Shown piece by piece: positions 47,801-58,000 of a stretch of DNA of 64,000 bases (its first letter is position 1; each line of letters starts with the position of its first letter). The stretch comes from Anniella stebbinsi (Eukaryota > Chordata > Lepidosauria > Squamata > Anniellidae): the NCBI GenBank assembly GCA_029215795.1, contig JARDYH010000005.1, positions 36,648,001 to 36,712,000 of the forward strand, read 5' to 3'. A program made the position numbers and the translations under genes. Below the pieces are notes generated by a model that made no database searches, was not told where the DNA came from, and was given only the letters and a program-made list of their open reading frames with translations.

Positions 47801-48637
47801 ACTGCCTCTGGTACTGTAGGTTGCACTTAGCCATCAGGACTAGTAGCCATTGATAGGCTTCTCCAGGAATTGATCCAACCCCCTTTTAAAGCCATCTAAA
47901 TTGGTGGCCATCACCATATCTTGTGGTAGAGAATTCCATAGTTTAACTATGCACTGTGTGAAGAAGTACTTTCTTTTACCTGTCCTGAATCTCCCTCTAA
48001 TCAGCTTCGTGGGATGACCCTGGGTTCTAGTATTGTGGGAGAGAGAGAAAAATGTCTCCCGATCCACATTCTCCACACCATGTATCATTTTGTATACCTC
48101 TATCAGGTCTCCCCTTAGCCTCCTTTTTTCCAAGCTGAGCAATCCCAGCTGTTGTAACCTTCCCTCATAGGGGAGATGCTCACATTGGCCACAGATTCCT
48201 ATTCATCTGCAAACATGCAGGAACACATGCTGGAGCTATTACGCATGTCTGTGGGCTAGGAATGGCCATAAATTCCTTGTATTTGTTCCCTGCACCTCTG
48301 GACACTCTGTTCCCTTCCGCAGCTGGCATATATAGGTGGCAAGAGTCCTGTGCCATTGTAAATATGAATTGGCTCCTAAAGTGAGGCGCCCACCCCCATG
48401 CACAAGTTTCCATTAAGAAAATACATCGTTCCCCTTTCCCGGTTTGTGAGCTGACATGTCTCTTTTTTTTCTCCATCCTGCACGTCCAAGAGCTATATCC
48501 AGAGCCTGCGTGACCGCCAGCAGCTGAGAACTGGCACCTCCCTGAGCAACCTGAGTACCAACGCTCACACCACTGTGGACCTGGATTACGACTGTGGCTC
48601 TACTGTGCCCCTCACCACACCCCGCGGCTGCCTCTGA
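40859..48637 (+). CDS. TMEM198B: TMEM198-family seven-pass membrane protein, TMEM198B orthologue by position
   Basis: Four coding exons, 40859-41045, 42971-43546, 46754-46902 and 48491-48637, join in frame to 352 codons plus TGA. The protein has seven hydrophobic segments (about residues 43-62, 66-87, 101-120, 123-145, 154-172, 177-197 and 222-241) and conserved family motifs: [36 protein letters not shown] basic cytoplasmic-like tail with a run of Arg/Lys/Gln follows. TMEM198 proteins (DUF4203 family) sit at the plasma membrane and in vesicles, and TMEM198 has been reported to promote LRP6 phosphorylation in Wnt signalling. Position between DNAJC14 and MMP19 points to TMEM198B rather than TMEM198. 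As recalled, the human locus is annotated as a pseudogene; here no frame break is seen. Confidence 0.9.
41325..41364. repeat. Compound microsatellite (CT)n(CA)n
   Basis: About 11 CT units followed by about 10 CA units, in TMEM198B intron 1. Confidence 0.9.
41888..41935. repeat. (ATTT)n microsatellite, probable LINE tail
   Basis: About ten ATTT units on the plus strand. The adjoining sequence (CTGAGTGCATTTTTATCCC) suggests the A-rich 3' tail of a minus-strand LINE. Confidence 0.7.
42058..42178. repeat. ~120-bp palindromic MITE-like repeat
   Basis: CCCCAACCTGGTACCTTCC and GGAGGGCACCAGCTTGGGG are the inverted ends, with CTCCCATCAGCCCCAGCC in the centre. In TMEM198B intron 1. Confidence 0.65.
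42644..42822. repeat. Palindromic MITE with AGACAACACACTAAGCCAT arms
   Basis: GGTTCAGACAACACACTAAG at the left and its diverged inverted copy (CTTAGCGTGTTGTCTGAAC) at the right enclose further copies of the ACACTAAGCCAT motif. It lies about 150 bp upstream of TMEM198B coding exon 2. Confidence 0.65.
42971..43546 (+). CDS. TMEM198B: TMEM198B coding exon 2: six membrane segments
   Basis: Acceptor TTTCTGTCATCAG and donor G|GTGAGT bound a 576-nt exon carrying most of the membrane domain. It reads [16 protein letters not shown] through [13 protein letters not shown]. The region is GC-rich relative to its introns. Confidence 0.92.
44610..44682 (+). repeat. Small tandem repeat in TMEM198B intron 2
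   Basis: TTGGGTTTGTCTATGAATT occurs three times in about 70 bp. A second local duplication (CAAATGTAAAAAGTGGTG, twice) follows at 44745-44800. Confidence 0.7.
44834..44876. repeat. Compound microsatellite (GT)n(GA)n
   Basis: About ten GT units run into about eleven GA units, in TMEM198B intron 2. Confidence 0.9.
45083..45365 (-). mobile_element. CR1 LINE 3' end
   Basis: A classic CR1 tail in reverse orientation: GAATCATAGAAACATAGTAG, AGTTGGAAGGGGCCTATAAG, CAGCTGCCTTTTGAATGCC, TTCCGTGTCCTGCACTC. It is a different CR1 subfamily from the copies at 39560 and 47640. Confidence 0.85.
45372..45482. repeat. Palindromic MITE-like repeat, diverged
   Basis: GCCTTCCCTAACCTAGTG and CACCAGGTTGGGGAAGGC are inverted ends. 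The centre is diverged. Confidence 0.55.
45797..45905 (-). mobile_element. LINE 3' tail with stem-loop
   Basis: Reverse-oriented tail: A-rich (TAAA)n, ACCACCCCATAGCCGAAGC, TCTCTGAGCGGTTCACAT. Same family as 15950-16022. Confidence 0.6.
45955..46036. repeat. Half copy of the ~120-bp palindromic repeat
   Basis: Only the right arm is recognisable (GAATTGAAGTCCAACACATC, TGGAGGGCACCAAGTTGG). Confidence 0.5.
46407..46525. repeat. ~120-bp palindromic MITE-like repeat
   Basis: CCCCAACCTGGTGTCCTCC at the left, with CAGATGTTTTGAACTACAAC, and CCAAAACATCTGAAGGGAAC at the right. It lies about 230 bp upstream of TMEM198B coding exon 3. Confidence 0.65.
46754..46902 (+). CDS. TMEM198B: TMEM198B coding exon 3: basic tail
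   Basis: Acceptor TCTCTTGCCCAG and donor GTGAGT flank 149 nt that encode [20 protein letters not shown] and a further Lys/Arg/Gln-rich stretch. The phase fits both neighbours (entry phase 1, exit phase 0). Confidence 0.9.
47080..47205. repeat. ~120-bp palindromic repeat, diverged
   Basis: GGGGTGGGCTATCAGATG and CATCTGAAGTTGCTCACCCC are inverted ends around AGCCAGCATGGCTAATGG. In TMEM198B intron 3. Confidence 0.55.
47640..48178 (-). mobile_element. CR1 LINE 3' end with C-terminal ORF2 remnant
   Basis: The reverse frame 48142-47840 reads [54 protein letters not shown] and [16 protein letters not shown] with its stop, the C-terminus of CR1 ORF2. The 3' UTR follows to GAACATAGGAAGGCCCTTGC at about 47641. 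This open stretch is a young fragment in TMEM198B intron 3. Confidence 0.85.
48491..48637 (+). CDS. TMEM198B: TMEM198B last coding exon
   Basis: After a long pyrimidine tract and CCAAG acceptor, the frame reads [20 protein letters not shown] and ends in TTPRGCL with TGA at 48635-48637. The 3' UTR follows; no unambiguous polyadenylation signal was found before the foldback repeat at 49.6 kb. Confidence 0.9.
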   Translation, partial: SYIQSLRDRQQLRTGTSLSNLSTNAHTTVDLDYDCGSTVPLTTPRGCL

Positions 48638-49605
48638 AGGGGCTGATTTCTTGTTTCACTCGTGCCTTAAGCCCCGGGACATAGCACAACTCAGTCCTGA
48701 GTCCCAATTTTTTTTGTCCTTTATGCAAGCCCCCTTGGCTAGCCTGCCATATATTTTAAATTTCCTTTTTAAGACTTCAAAACAAGTGGCTGCATTTCCC
48801 TGCCCTTTTCAGGAGACAGGGCTTGAGACCACATGTGACTGAATCAAAGTAGCAGGAGAGAAGGGATTTTAAAAAAAAGCACATTAACTTATTTCCAATT
48901 AAGTTGAGTAAGGAAGAAAACCACTTTCCGCTGCAGGGGATCTGCAGCTGCCTTCTGAAGTGTGGTGGAATGAACTGGCCACTCTAGGGTGGCTGTCGTT
49001 ATCGTTGAAGCGAGTTTAGTATTTGCCCTTCAGTGGGTTCAACTAAGCCATAGTTATACGTTTCTTGTTTTTAATGAAGGGGTGATTTGCCCTAGTTTGC
49101 AGCAGATCCAGTGGGGAAAGAATCCCTAAACACTGAGTATCTTTTGGCTTACATAAACTGCCCTTTGTCAAAACTTTACCTTGGGAGTAAAGCAGCTAGG
49201 AGGTTGCTTTCAAGTGGTTTGTTGCACTACAAGTTGATTGGGTAAATTGGTCTGATTTGTGGTGCTTTTGCAACACATTGCCATTTTTTGTATGTGCGGC
49301 ATATGATAGAACCCTGTTGAGCATGTTTGCAATTCAGTTACCCTTTCCCTTGGCTGAGGGCAATTTGGCTACACAACATAGATGAGAAGGTTAGTCTTCT
49401 CTCACCACACATGCACACACTTAATTTCGATTAGGGATGTAGAAAAACTGCACAAAGCTGGGGAGGGAAACTGCACAAAAGCCGTGAAACCAGCAAACTA
49501 TTGGTGGTGGGCTTAGGGGAAGGGGGCATGGCCATTTCTGGAACCCAGGAGAGCCAGAATAGGAACCCTGGGTGGCCAGGACTGAGATTGTGTATGAAAA
49601 ACTAA

Positions 49606-50370
49606 AACGAGGAGAGCATCCAAATCAAGACCAAAAAAGGGGAGAAGCAGGTTCTCAGGATGCTAAAATATTTTATTTCAAAGCCCAACGTATTTCGGCC
49701 TGTGTTGTTTTTTAAGGCCTTCTTCAGGGTGCTATAATATTAAAAATACATTAAATTATGTTTGAAGGGATAACACATATCATAGATAAATTAATATGTA
49801 TGTTTAGAGGTTAGTTAGACACATTGCCACATTACACATTAATAATAAAATTTGTATAAATCATATATATATATTTTTTAACAAAAGTATAATATACAGA
49901 TTCTTACTTGATAAGAGATGTCTGCAGAAATACTCATAACAAGATGATAGTCTCCTACGATAATTACTGGTGACTGGGAAAAATAATCATTCAAAGGCCC
50001 TCCTTATATTCTAATGATCATTTTTCCCAGTCGCCAATAATAATGTATACGAGTTTTATTATTAATGTGTAATGTGGACAGGCCCCAGAGCCTTCATATT
50101 GTAATTTACAAAAAAAACTTGCATATGGGCATAGGCCTTTGTGGCAATGTGCCTAACTAAGCTCTAAACATATATATTAATTTATCTATGATATGTGTTA
50201 TCCCTTCAAATGTAATTTAATGTATTTTTAATATTACAGCCCCCTGAAGAAGGCCTTAAAAAACAACACAGGCTGAAACGTGTTGGACTTTAAAATAAAG
50301 TATTTTAGCATCCTGACAACCTGCTTTTCCCCCTTTTTTATCCTGAGATTCTGCACCCCTGATCTTGATT
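49606..50370. mobile_element. Foldback element, ~750-bp imperfect palindrome, copy 2
   Basis: The two ~375-bp arms are inverted copies. Matching blocks are GCAGGTTCTCAGGATGCTAA, GGCCTTCTTCAGGG, GGGATAACACATATCATAG, ATAAATTAATAT and CACATTGCCAC, each with its inverted counterpart right of centre. The axis lies at about 49975-50030, where ACTGGGAAAAATAATCATT faces AATGATCATTTTTCCCAG. No coding capacity. The block order matches 24967-25317. Confidence 0.78.
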
Positions 50371-50379
50371 AAGCTTCCA

Positions 50380-52970
50380 GTCCTATTCAGGCATTTACCT
50401 CTTATGCTGTTACAACTGCCCCAAAGGAGTGTAAGACTGCCCTGATTGGTGCCTCCCTCTCTGTCATGTCCCTATTGGTCTGGCCCCAACACCATCCATG
50501 AATTAGGGAGGGAGAGAAAACCTTTGGCCCTTCAGATGTCATTGGACTCAAACTCCCATCAGCCCCAGCCTGCATAGCTAATGATTGGAGACGATGGAAG
50601 TTGCAGCCCATCAATATCTGGAAGCCTGCAGGTCCATCTGTCCCCTCCTGCATTGGGAGAAGGTCTGAAGAGAGGGGAGGCTTGTTTTAGTTGAGAAGGG
50701 TTCCCCCATCTGATTCAGATGCTGTAATAGTGTGAGGGGTGAATGCCAAATAGGACTCTTAACTGCCTTTCTGAGTATCTTTTTTATAGTATATACAGTG
50801 CCTTACCTGCACCGAAGTGGTTTTCTGTTTAACTTGACAATGGTGCTTTTAAGAACATGTAGACAAGGACGTAGATCTTTTTTTAAAAACAAAAAACAAA
50901 ACCTTGACCTCTTTAACTGTAGGTCTAACCACCCAAATTCCAGATTCTGAACTGAATTAACCTGAATTCAGTATGTATGTGCTGGGTTGGAATCTTGTTC
51001 AAGAGACCTCTCTTTATTATAGCAGATTGTTTCCTGTGGATTGTTTTTGTTGCTGATTTATAACTCCTGTTTGTAATACTTAACACAGATTCATTTGTGT
51101 TGTGCTGTGCCATCTATTTCCAGAATTGCATGAGTCGCACTAAAGACGTTGGATGGAGTTCACTTTTTGGGCGACCTTGCAAAGGCAGCTGCCGTTTGTC
51201 GATGTCAGAGTGGGGTACCTTTTTCAACCAGAGGGCCCGTTTTAATTTCAGAGAAAGCTCTCAGGGGGATGCATTCCAATGGTGGGCGAGGCTGAAGGGG
51301 GCAGGGCCAAATACCCAAACCACCAGCACCTGCCTGTAGCTAACCGGAGAGGTATTTCAACCTTTTAGAATGTGGGAAAAACTGCCAAACCTGGAAAACC
51401 ACCAAATGGTTGCAGGTCAGGTGAAAAGGGGGGGGGGGGTCCAGGAAAAGGCGTGTGGCCATCTGGGTATGCCTGGTGGGCTGGATTTGGCTCACATGCG
51501 TATGGTTCCCCTCACTAGTCTATGTAGTGATTGGCCTGGGGGAGGGGGCAGAACAATTTAATCTGCTTCCTACTTCTGACTAGTGGTAACTATGGAAAAC
51601 TGTCTGAGAGGCCTTTTCATTCTCTCTGCAAGCTGGTCTCCTTTTAAACTGGAGATTGAACAAGTTTAGCTCCTGTGGAGGAGGGAAGAAGGGTATGATC
51701 TTACCTTGCGAACATACGCTATATAGAGGCAGACTTTGAGCGCATCCTGACAGATGTGGGTATGGACAGGGCAGGCCCCAGTAGCTGCCCTAAAGTGCTG
51801 GGTGTTAATACTGAGTGTGTAGATATTCATACTCCTTTTGTGCCAATATCTCTTCTGCTCAAGCAGAAGTTGCATTTGTTTGAGGAAATACCTGTAAGCA
51901 GAGATGAGGGTGAGGGTACTTGGTTCAGGCAACAATACCTTCTCCTCTCATACTGCTTTCAATGCTCAGAAAATATGACTGTCTTCAGCCTTACCCATCT
52001 CTGGTATCATGCTCCATATATATACCTTTAAGCTGAGACAAAAAAGCCTTCAAGCACAGCTGCTGGCACGCCTAGGCATGGCCCTTGCCATGGTCCACCT
52101 CTATAGCCCCCTGAGGGAGGGGTCTGACCACTCTATCCCCCTTAGATGGAGTTGTCCCACAGCACAGGGGAGGGGGGGCAGGCCTATAACTCGGCCTACT
52201 AATCTTCCCTGGCGTCAAACTGTACTTATTCTTTTTTCCCTTATTTTAACATGGTTCCCCCCCCCCCCCCAATATTTGGGGCTTGTTTTTTAATTGTCTG
52301 AAAAAACATGAATGTTGTACAGTTAAAAGCTGCTCACTGCAGTGCTGAATCATGATGCGAAGTTTGGTTGAAATTGATAATGTAGTATGTCTTTTAAACT
52401 TTTGATTTGCTGCTTTTTTGGTTCAAGATGGCGGTCAAAATTTTCATTATGCCTAAAACCATCCCAGATAAAGGTAGGCCAACTCCTAAAAGTTTCATAA
52501 CAATCACAGTCCATGGAGGACATACAAACAAACACTTCCTTTTATTTATAGATATACGTTGGTAAATTCATACTCCCTTACACCCACAACAGGCCCTTCC
52601 TCTTTTCCTAGGTCCCAACACAGCTGCTGGTGAGAGAATGTGTGTGTGTGTGTAACAAATCTTGCATGTGGGCAAGTGCCAAGAATTCTTGTCTGAAGCT
52701 GCAGTGGAAATAACGTGAAAGAGGTTCTGGTGTCCGGTTTGGTAAAGCTAAAAAGCAGGCCAGCAGCTGCCAGCCCAAGAGTTTGGTTGGGTTAGAAATC
52801 CTCTCTCAGTTGCCAAGTTTTCTCTTACAATGCCATACAATTTAGTCAACAGTCAGCTCTTTTCCCTTGCAAAAATGTTTGCCTGATAATTTATTACATT
52901 TCAAGCAGGAGGCTCATTGCTTCTCAGTCATGCCCATATCTGATTACAGATGTCAGCCTGATCCAGCTAG
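50380..52970. other. Intergenic; no gene recognised
   Basis: A palindromic repeat is seen at about 50515-50640 and an L2/RTE-like tail at about 52430-52560. An 80-codon frame at 51097-51339 is unconvincing and adjoins repeat-like GTGGGCGAGGCTGAAGGGG sequence. No splice-supported exons. Confidence 0.4.
50515..50640. repeat. ~120-bp palindromic repeat, diverged
   Basis: CCTTTGGCCCTTCAGATG, AAACTCCCATCAGCCCCAG and TATCTGGAAGCCTGCAGG are recognisable but diverged. Confidence 0.5.
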
Positions 52971-53108
52971 AAGAGCCTTTCCCAGCTTGGTGCCCTCCAG
53001 ATGTTTTGGACCACACTCCCAGCATCCATGACCATTGACCATGCTGGCTGGGACTGGTGGGAGCTGAAGTCCAAAACATTTTGAGGGCACCAGGTTGGGA
53101 AAGGCTGA
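52971..53108. repeat. ~135-bp palindromic MITE-like repeat with probable 8-bp TSD
   Basis: The best-preserved copy: AGCCTTTCCCAGCTTGGTGC at the left and GCACCAGGTTGGGAAAGGCT at the right. The flanks GCTAGAAG and GCTAGAGG match at seven of eight positions, which would suggest an hAT-type insertion. Confidence 0.65.
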
Positions 53109-53302
53109 GCTAGAGGCTATATATATATATATATGCATATCAAGCCTTCCAGAAGCATGACTCTTAAGTTCCTTGTCCCCTAAACTTCCAATAGCTGAAG
53201 TATATGTTCACAGTGTGTAAGAGTAAATAATGCCACCCCTTTTAATTAAGTTGTGAATAGGGCATTTCTCATGGGAAGGAGGAGCTGTAATTCTGCTTTG
53301 TG

Positions 53303-54076
53303 TAGGGTGACCAGATTTTAGAACCCAAACTCCCGGTCCCCCCCCCGCCAACAACACCCCCACCAAGCCACCCCCAAAACAACCCCCCCCAGCCACCCCC
53401 CCACCCAAAACAAACCCCCCACCCAACCACCCACCCCCAAAAAACATCAGCCCGGACCTACTGGGGCGGGTTCTCTTCTGCTGCTGCCACCGCGCCGCCG
53501 CCACCGCTGCCGGCTCCCCCGCTGGCTCGTAAGAGGCAGGGGAGGGCCGGATCCGGAAGAGGCGTAATCGGCCCTCTCCCGCCTCTTCCGCGCGGCCGCT
53601 GGCCTTACAAGCAGGCGGCGCGGCGGCGGACCAGGCGGCGTGGCGGCAGACCTGGCCGCCCCAGCAGGTAAGTGCCCTGCGCCTCGTGCTCCTTACCCGC
53701 TTCCCTCCGGTGCTCGAATCTACTGAGAAACAGGCTTCACGGCCTGTCTCTCAGTATCGCGCCAGGTGATGACGTCATCACCCGGCGCGCTACTGAGGGA
53801 CAGGCCGCGAAGCCTGTTTCTCAGTAGATTCGAGCACTGGAGGGAAGCAGACGCCCCTGCGGGTAAGGAGCGTGAGGCGCGAGGGAGGGCACTTACCTGC
53901 TGGGGCGGCCGCTTCCCGGGCTCCTCCGCCGCCACCGCCGCCGGGTCTACCGCCGCTCCTTGCTTGCTGCCACTGCTGCGTGACCCCCCGCCACCCCAGT
54001 TTGCCCCCCGGTTGGGCCGGTTCGCCCCTGGATTCCCGGTTAGGACCGGGAAATCCCAAGCCATCTGGACAGCCTA
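53303..54076 (+). mobile_element. GC-rich hAT-type element A with 8-bp TSD
   Basis: This 774-bp element begins TAGGGTGACCAGAT and ends ATCTGGACAGCCTA. The flanking 8-mers GCTTTGTG (53295-53302) and GCTTTGCG (54077-54084) match at seven of eight positions. The interior is GC-rich with C runs and a ~250-bp palindrome (53655-53909) centred on TGACGTCA at 53770-53777. Open frames inside are low-complexity and not credible genes. Element B (54462) is a shorter inverted copy. Confidence 0.82.
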
Positions 54077-54453
54077 GCTTTGCGTCTTTGCAGGGGAGAA
54101 TGACTAAGGGTGTTTCTACATGAGGCTTTTATCCTGCACCTTTACTTTTTTTAAAATAATTTATTAATTTTCAACATATATCACATAAAATAAACACAAT
54201 ACTTATAAACCCTCGACAACTCCCCATGCTCCCCTTCCCCTGAGACCTTCTTACTCTATTGTTTTATACAATTTTCCAAAATTGCATTGATTCTTTTGAA
54301 GGTGTACATCCTCTCCCCTTTTCTAAAACATATTCTAAAAATACTTCCCAAATACTTCCAAAATCATTCTTTTTAGTTAATCCCATCTTAACTTTCATTA
54401 TACATGTTAATCTATCATTAATTGCAATATCCCACACTCCTTTATACCATTCT

Positions 54454-55015
54454 TCTATACTTAGGCTGACCAGGTGGCTCGGGATTTCCCGGTCCTAACC
54501 GGGAATCCAGGGGCAAACCGGCCCAACCGGGGTGGCGGGGGGTCACGTGGCGGTGGCAGCAAGCAAGGAGCGGCGGTAGACCCGGCGGTGGAGGAGCCCG
54601 GGAAGCGGCCGCCCCAGCAGGTAAGCACGAAGGGGGGCACTTACCTGCTGGGGCGGCCGCTTCCTGGGCTCCTCCGCCGCCTTCGCCGCAGCTGCCAGGC
54701 TCGTAAGGCCAGAGGCCGCGCGGAAGAGGCAGGAGAGGGCCGGATCCGGAAGTGACGTAACCGGCTCTCTCCCGCCTCTGGTCTCCTTGGGGCAGAGGCC
54801 GCGCGGAAGAGACGGGAGAGGGCCGGTTACATCACTTCTGGATCCGGCCCTCTCCCACCTCTTCTGCGCGGCCGGCGGAGGACCCCGCGCGGCCGGCGGA
54901 AGGTCCAGGCTGTTTTTTTTGGGGGGGGTGGCTTGGGGGGGGTTGTTTTGGGTGGAGGGGACGGAGGGGGGAACCGGGATTTTGATTTTTAAAATCTGGT
55001 CACCCTATCTATACT
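54454..55015. other. Target-site duplication around hAT element B
   Basis: TCTATACT is present at 54454-54461 and 55008-55015, directly bordering the element. Joining the L1 across a single copy restores plausible L1 ORF2 C-terminal sequence (EEWYKGVWDIAINDRLT), confirming the borders. Confidence 0.85.
54462..55007 (-). mobile_element. GC-rich hAT-type element B inside the L1, 8-bp TSD
   Basis: This 546-bp element starts TAGGCTGACCAG and ends CTGGTCACCCTA, with a perfect 8-bp duplication. It is an inverted, internally deleted copy of element A: the start matches the reverse of A's end (GGGATTTCCCGGTCC) and its end matches the reverse of A's start. The central palindrome is much shorter (about 54606-54662). 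It inserted after the L1. Confidence 0.85.
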
Positions 55016-58000
55016 AAATTCCCCTGTAATTTCCAACTTTTAGCTATCATTAGTCTCGCCGATGTCAAGAGATTGTTTATCAATTCTTTTATATTATTAT
55101 TACCATAATCTTTATCAAATACCCCCAATAAAGCTATATTTGGACTTGCTTCTACCTTCTTACCTAGTATCTCACTTATCTCCTTAAACACTCTATCCTA
55201 AAATTGTTTTTACATATTCACAAGTCCACCACATATGGTAATATGTCCCCACATCCTGACATCCCCTCCAGCAAAACTTTGATATTTTCTTGTCTATCTG
55301 ATGTAATCTTACAGGGGTGAGATACCATCTCCAAATTATTTTATACTGATTTTCTTTTATCCTTATTGAAAGTAACTTTAATGTTCTTGATTTCCATATC
55401 TTTCCCCAACTGTCCCCATTAATTTGAATTTTTAAATCTTCTTCCCAGATTGTTTTCAAACTTTCTTGAGCCACGTCCTCCTCTATTAATATCTTATATA
55501 TATCACTCATTAAACCTTTTTTACTTTTACTTTTATTTCCTCCCTCCTTTTCTCTAGCCTCAATTAGCTTTTCAAAACTTGTTTCCTTTCTACACTCCTT
55601 ATTTTTCTTTTTCCATTTTAGTGTCCACTGTTCCAATTGCAAACTCTTAAACCATAAATTTTCCTGCCCTGTTAAAACTTCTTCTATTTGCTTTTTAGTA
55701 TTCAATCTCTTTACCCAATCTTTCACTTTAATTATTTTCCCCCCCTCAATAACCCTTCCAGTTCTCCTCTCAAGTTACCTGGGAAGTTTTCCATCACAAC
55801 CACTGGGGACAGAGGGGAAATTCTTGGCATTAATTTATTCTTGTATCTTTCCCAAATTTCTCTATTGTTCCTCAAGATGGGATTTTCTATACCTTTCAAT
55901 TGACTCTTTGGTATATTACTAAAGAAAACATTTTGTAGCTTTAGCTCTATTTCTCTTGTCTGCGTCTTTAACCATTCTAAATCCTCTTCCCCTACTATAC
56001 TATTTATAACATATCTTAGTTGGTTAGCTATATAGTACATCTTTATATTCGGAAGACCTAAGCCTCCTTCCCTTTGAATCTTATACCATTTTGTTTTATT
56101 AATTCTTGATTTCTTATCCCCATTACAATAGTTATTTATCATACTTTGCCAACTTTTTATTTCTACATCTGTTATTTTAATTGGTAACATCCTAAACAAA
56201 AAAATTAATCTTAGGTAATATCTTCATTTTAATTACCACTATTCTATCAAACCATGAATGCTTTAACTTCCTATAAGCCTCTAACTTCTCCATTACTTGT
56301 GTTTTTAATCTACTAAAATTTATTTTCTCTAAACTTTCTAACTCTTTCGTAATATAAACTCCTAAATAACATATTATATTTTTAACCTTCAAATCTAATT
56401 TTAAACTACACTCATCCCCTTCTACTTTATCATAATTAAAAAGCATCATATTGGATTTCCCCCAATTTACCTGTAACCCTGTAACATCTCCAAATTCCCT
56501 CCCCCCGGATTTTCTAATGTCAATAATGTATCATCGGCAAACATATTAATTTTTATTTTTTCCTCTCCTCCTATCCCTTTCAGTCTCACATCCTCCCTAA
56601 TAACATTTGCCAACATTTCGATCACAATTGCAAATAATATTGGGGAGAGAGGACACCCTTGTCTAGTACCTCGAGCTAGGGTAATTTGTTGTGTTAAACC
56701 ATCATTTACCATCACCTCAGCCTTGTTATTTGCATATAGCTGATTAATCACTCCCACAAATCTTTCTCCAAAACCGAATGTTTTTATAATAATTTTTAAC
56801 GCCGGCCATTCCACGCAATCAAAGGCTTTAAAAATATCCAATGCTATCAATCCTGCTTTTAAATTCCTTCTTTTAATAATATTTATTATATTTAATACCC
56901 TCCCTATTAAATTTGGCATTTGCCTTCCTGGAATAAATCCACATTGATCCTTTTTTATATACTCATTTATAAATGTATTTAATCTTGTTGCCATAATTGC
57001 AGTAAATATCTTAGCATCTTGATTAATTAAAGAAATAGGTCTATATGAAGCTGGATCCGTCAAATCCTTATCAGCTTTCGGTATTAAGATTATCAACGAA
57101 TGTTCCCATGATGGCGGGGTCTTCTCTCCCTTTATTATATTATTATATAATTTCTCCATTTTTGGTAATAAAATTTCTTTAAATATCTTATAATATTCCG
57201 GCCCCAATCCATCCACTCCTGGAGATTTCCCTCCTTTCAGCTTGTCAATAATCCCCTCTATTTCTTTTCCGGTCACTAATGCTTCCATATAATCCCTATC
57301 CTTATCTTTTATCTTCCAATTTTTCTCTACATATTCCTGTATTCTCATTTGTGGACTCGCTTCTGAGGTATACAATTCCTGATAAAATTCCTCAAAATTT
57401 TTTAATTTATCCTTCATTAAATTACATTTATTCCCCGTTTTATCTTTAGTTGTCCCTACTATATTTTTCTCCTTCTTTGATTGCGTTGACCTCGCCAGCA
57501 TTTTGGAATTCCTATTACTGTACTCAAAAAAATTCCTTTTCAAATATATTCTTTTTGAACTCTTTCTATGTCCTTACCCTCTAGTTCTTTTTTTTTGCTT
57601 GGAGTTGGGCATATATATGCTTATCCTTATTAGTTCTAAATTGTTGCTCTAAATCCTTAATCTCTTCTTCAATCTTTTTACTATGTGCCTCTTGTTGTCT
57701 TCTTAATTTACACGATTCTCTAATACAAATACCTCTTACTGCTTTCATCATGTCCCAGACAATCCCCTGCGAATTTATCCCTATTTCATTTATTTCCCAT
57801 ATATTCTTAATTTCATTTTTCATTTTCTCCACAATATTTTATAACTTAAATTTTTTGTATCCAATCTCCATCTTTTTGCTTCTCTATAATCCTTCTTAAT
57901 TTTGATATCCATGCTCATTGCTGCATGGTCTGAAACCTTAATTACATCTATTTCACAATCCACAATCCACAATCCTAGAAAGCAAGTTCTTTGAAACAAA

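Noticed and set aside
51097..51339. 80-codon plus-strand frame with a Cys/Trp-rich look
   Set aside because: Adjacent sequence looks repetitive, there is no flanking splice or start context, and no family is recognised.
53720..54077. Overlapping Gly/Arg/Pro-rich frames in the GC-rich hAT element as genes
   Set aside because: They arise from palindromic, GC-rich transposon DNA open in several frames on both strands, with no domain.
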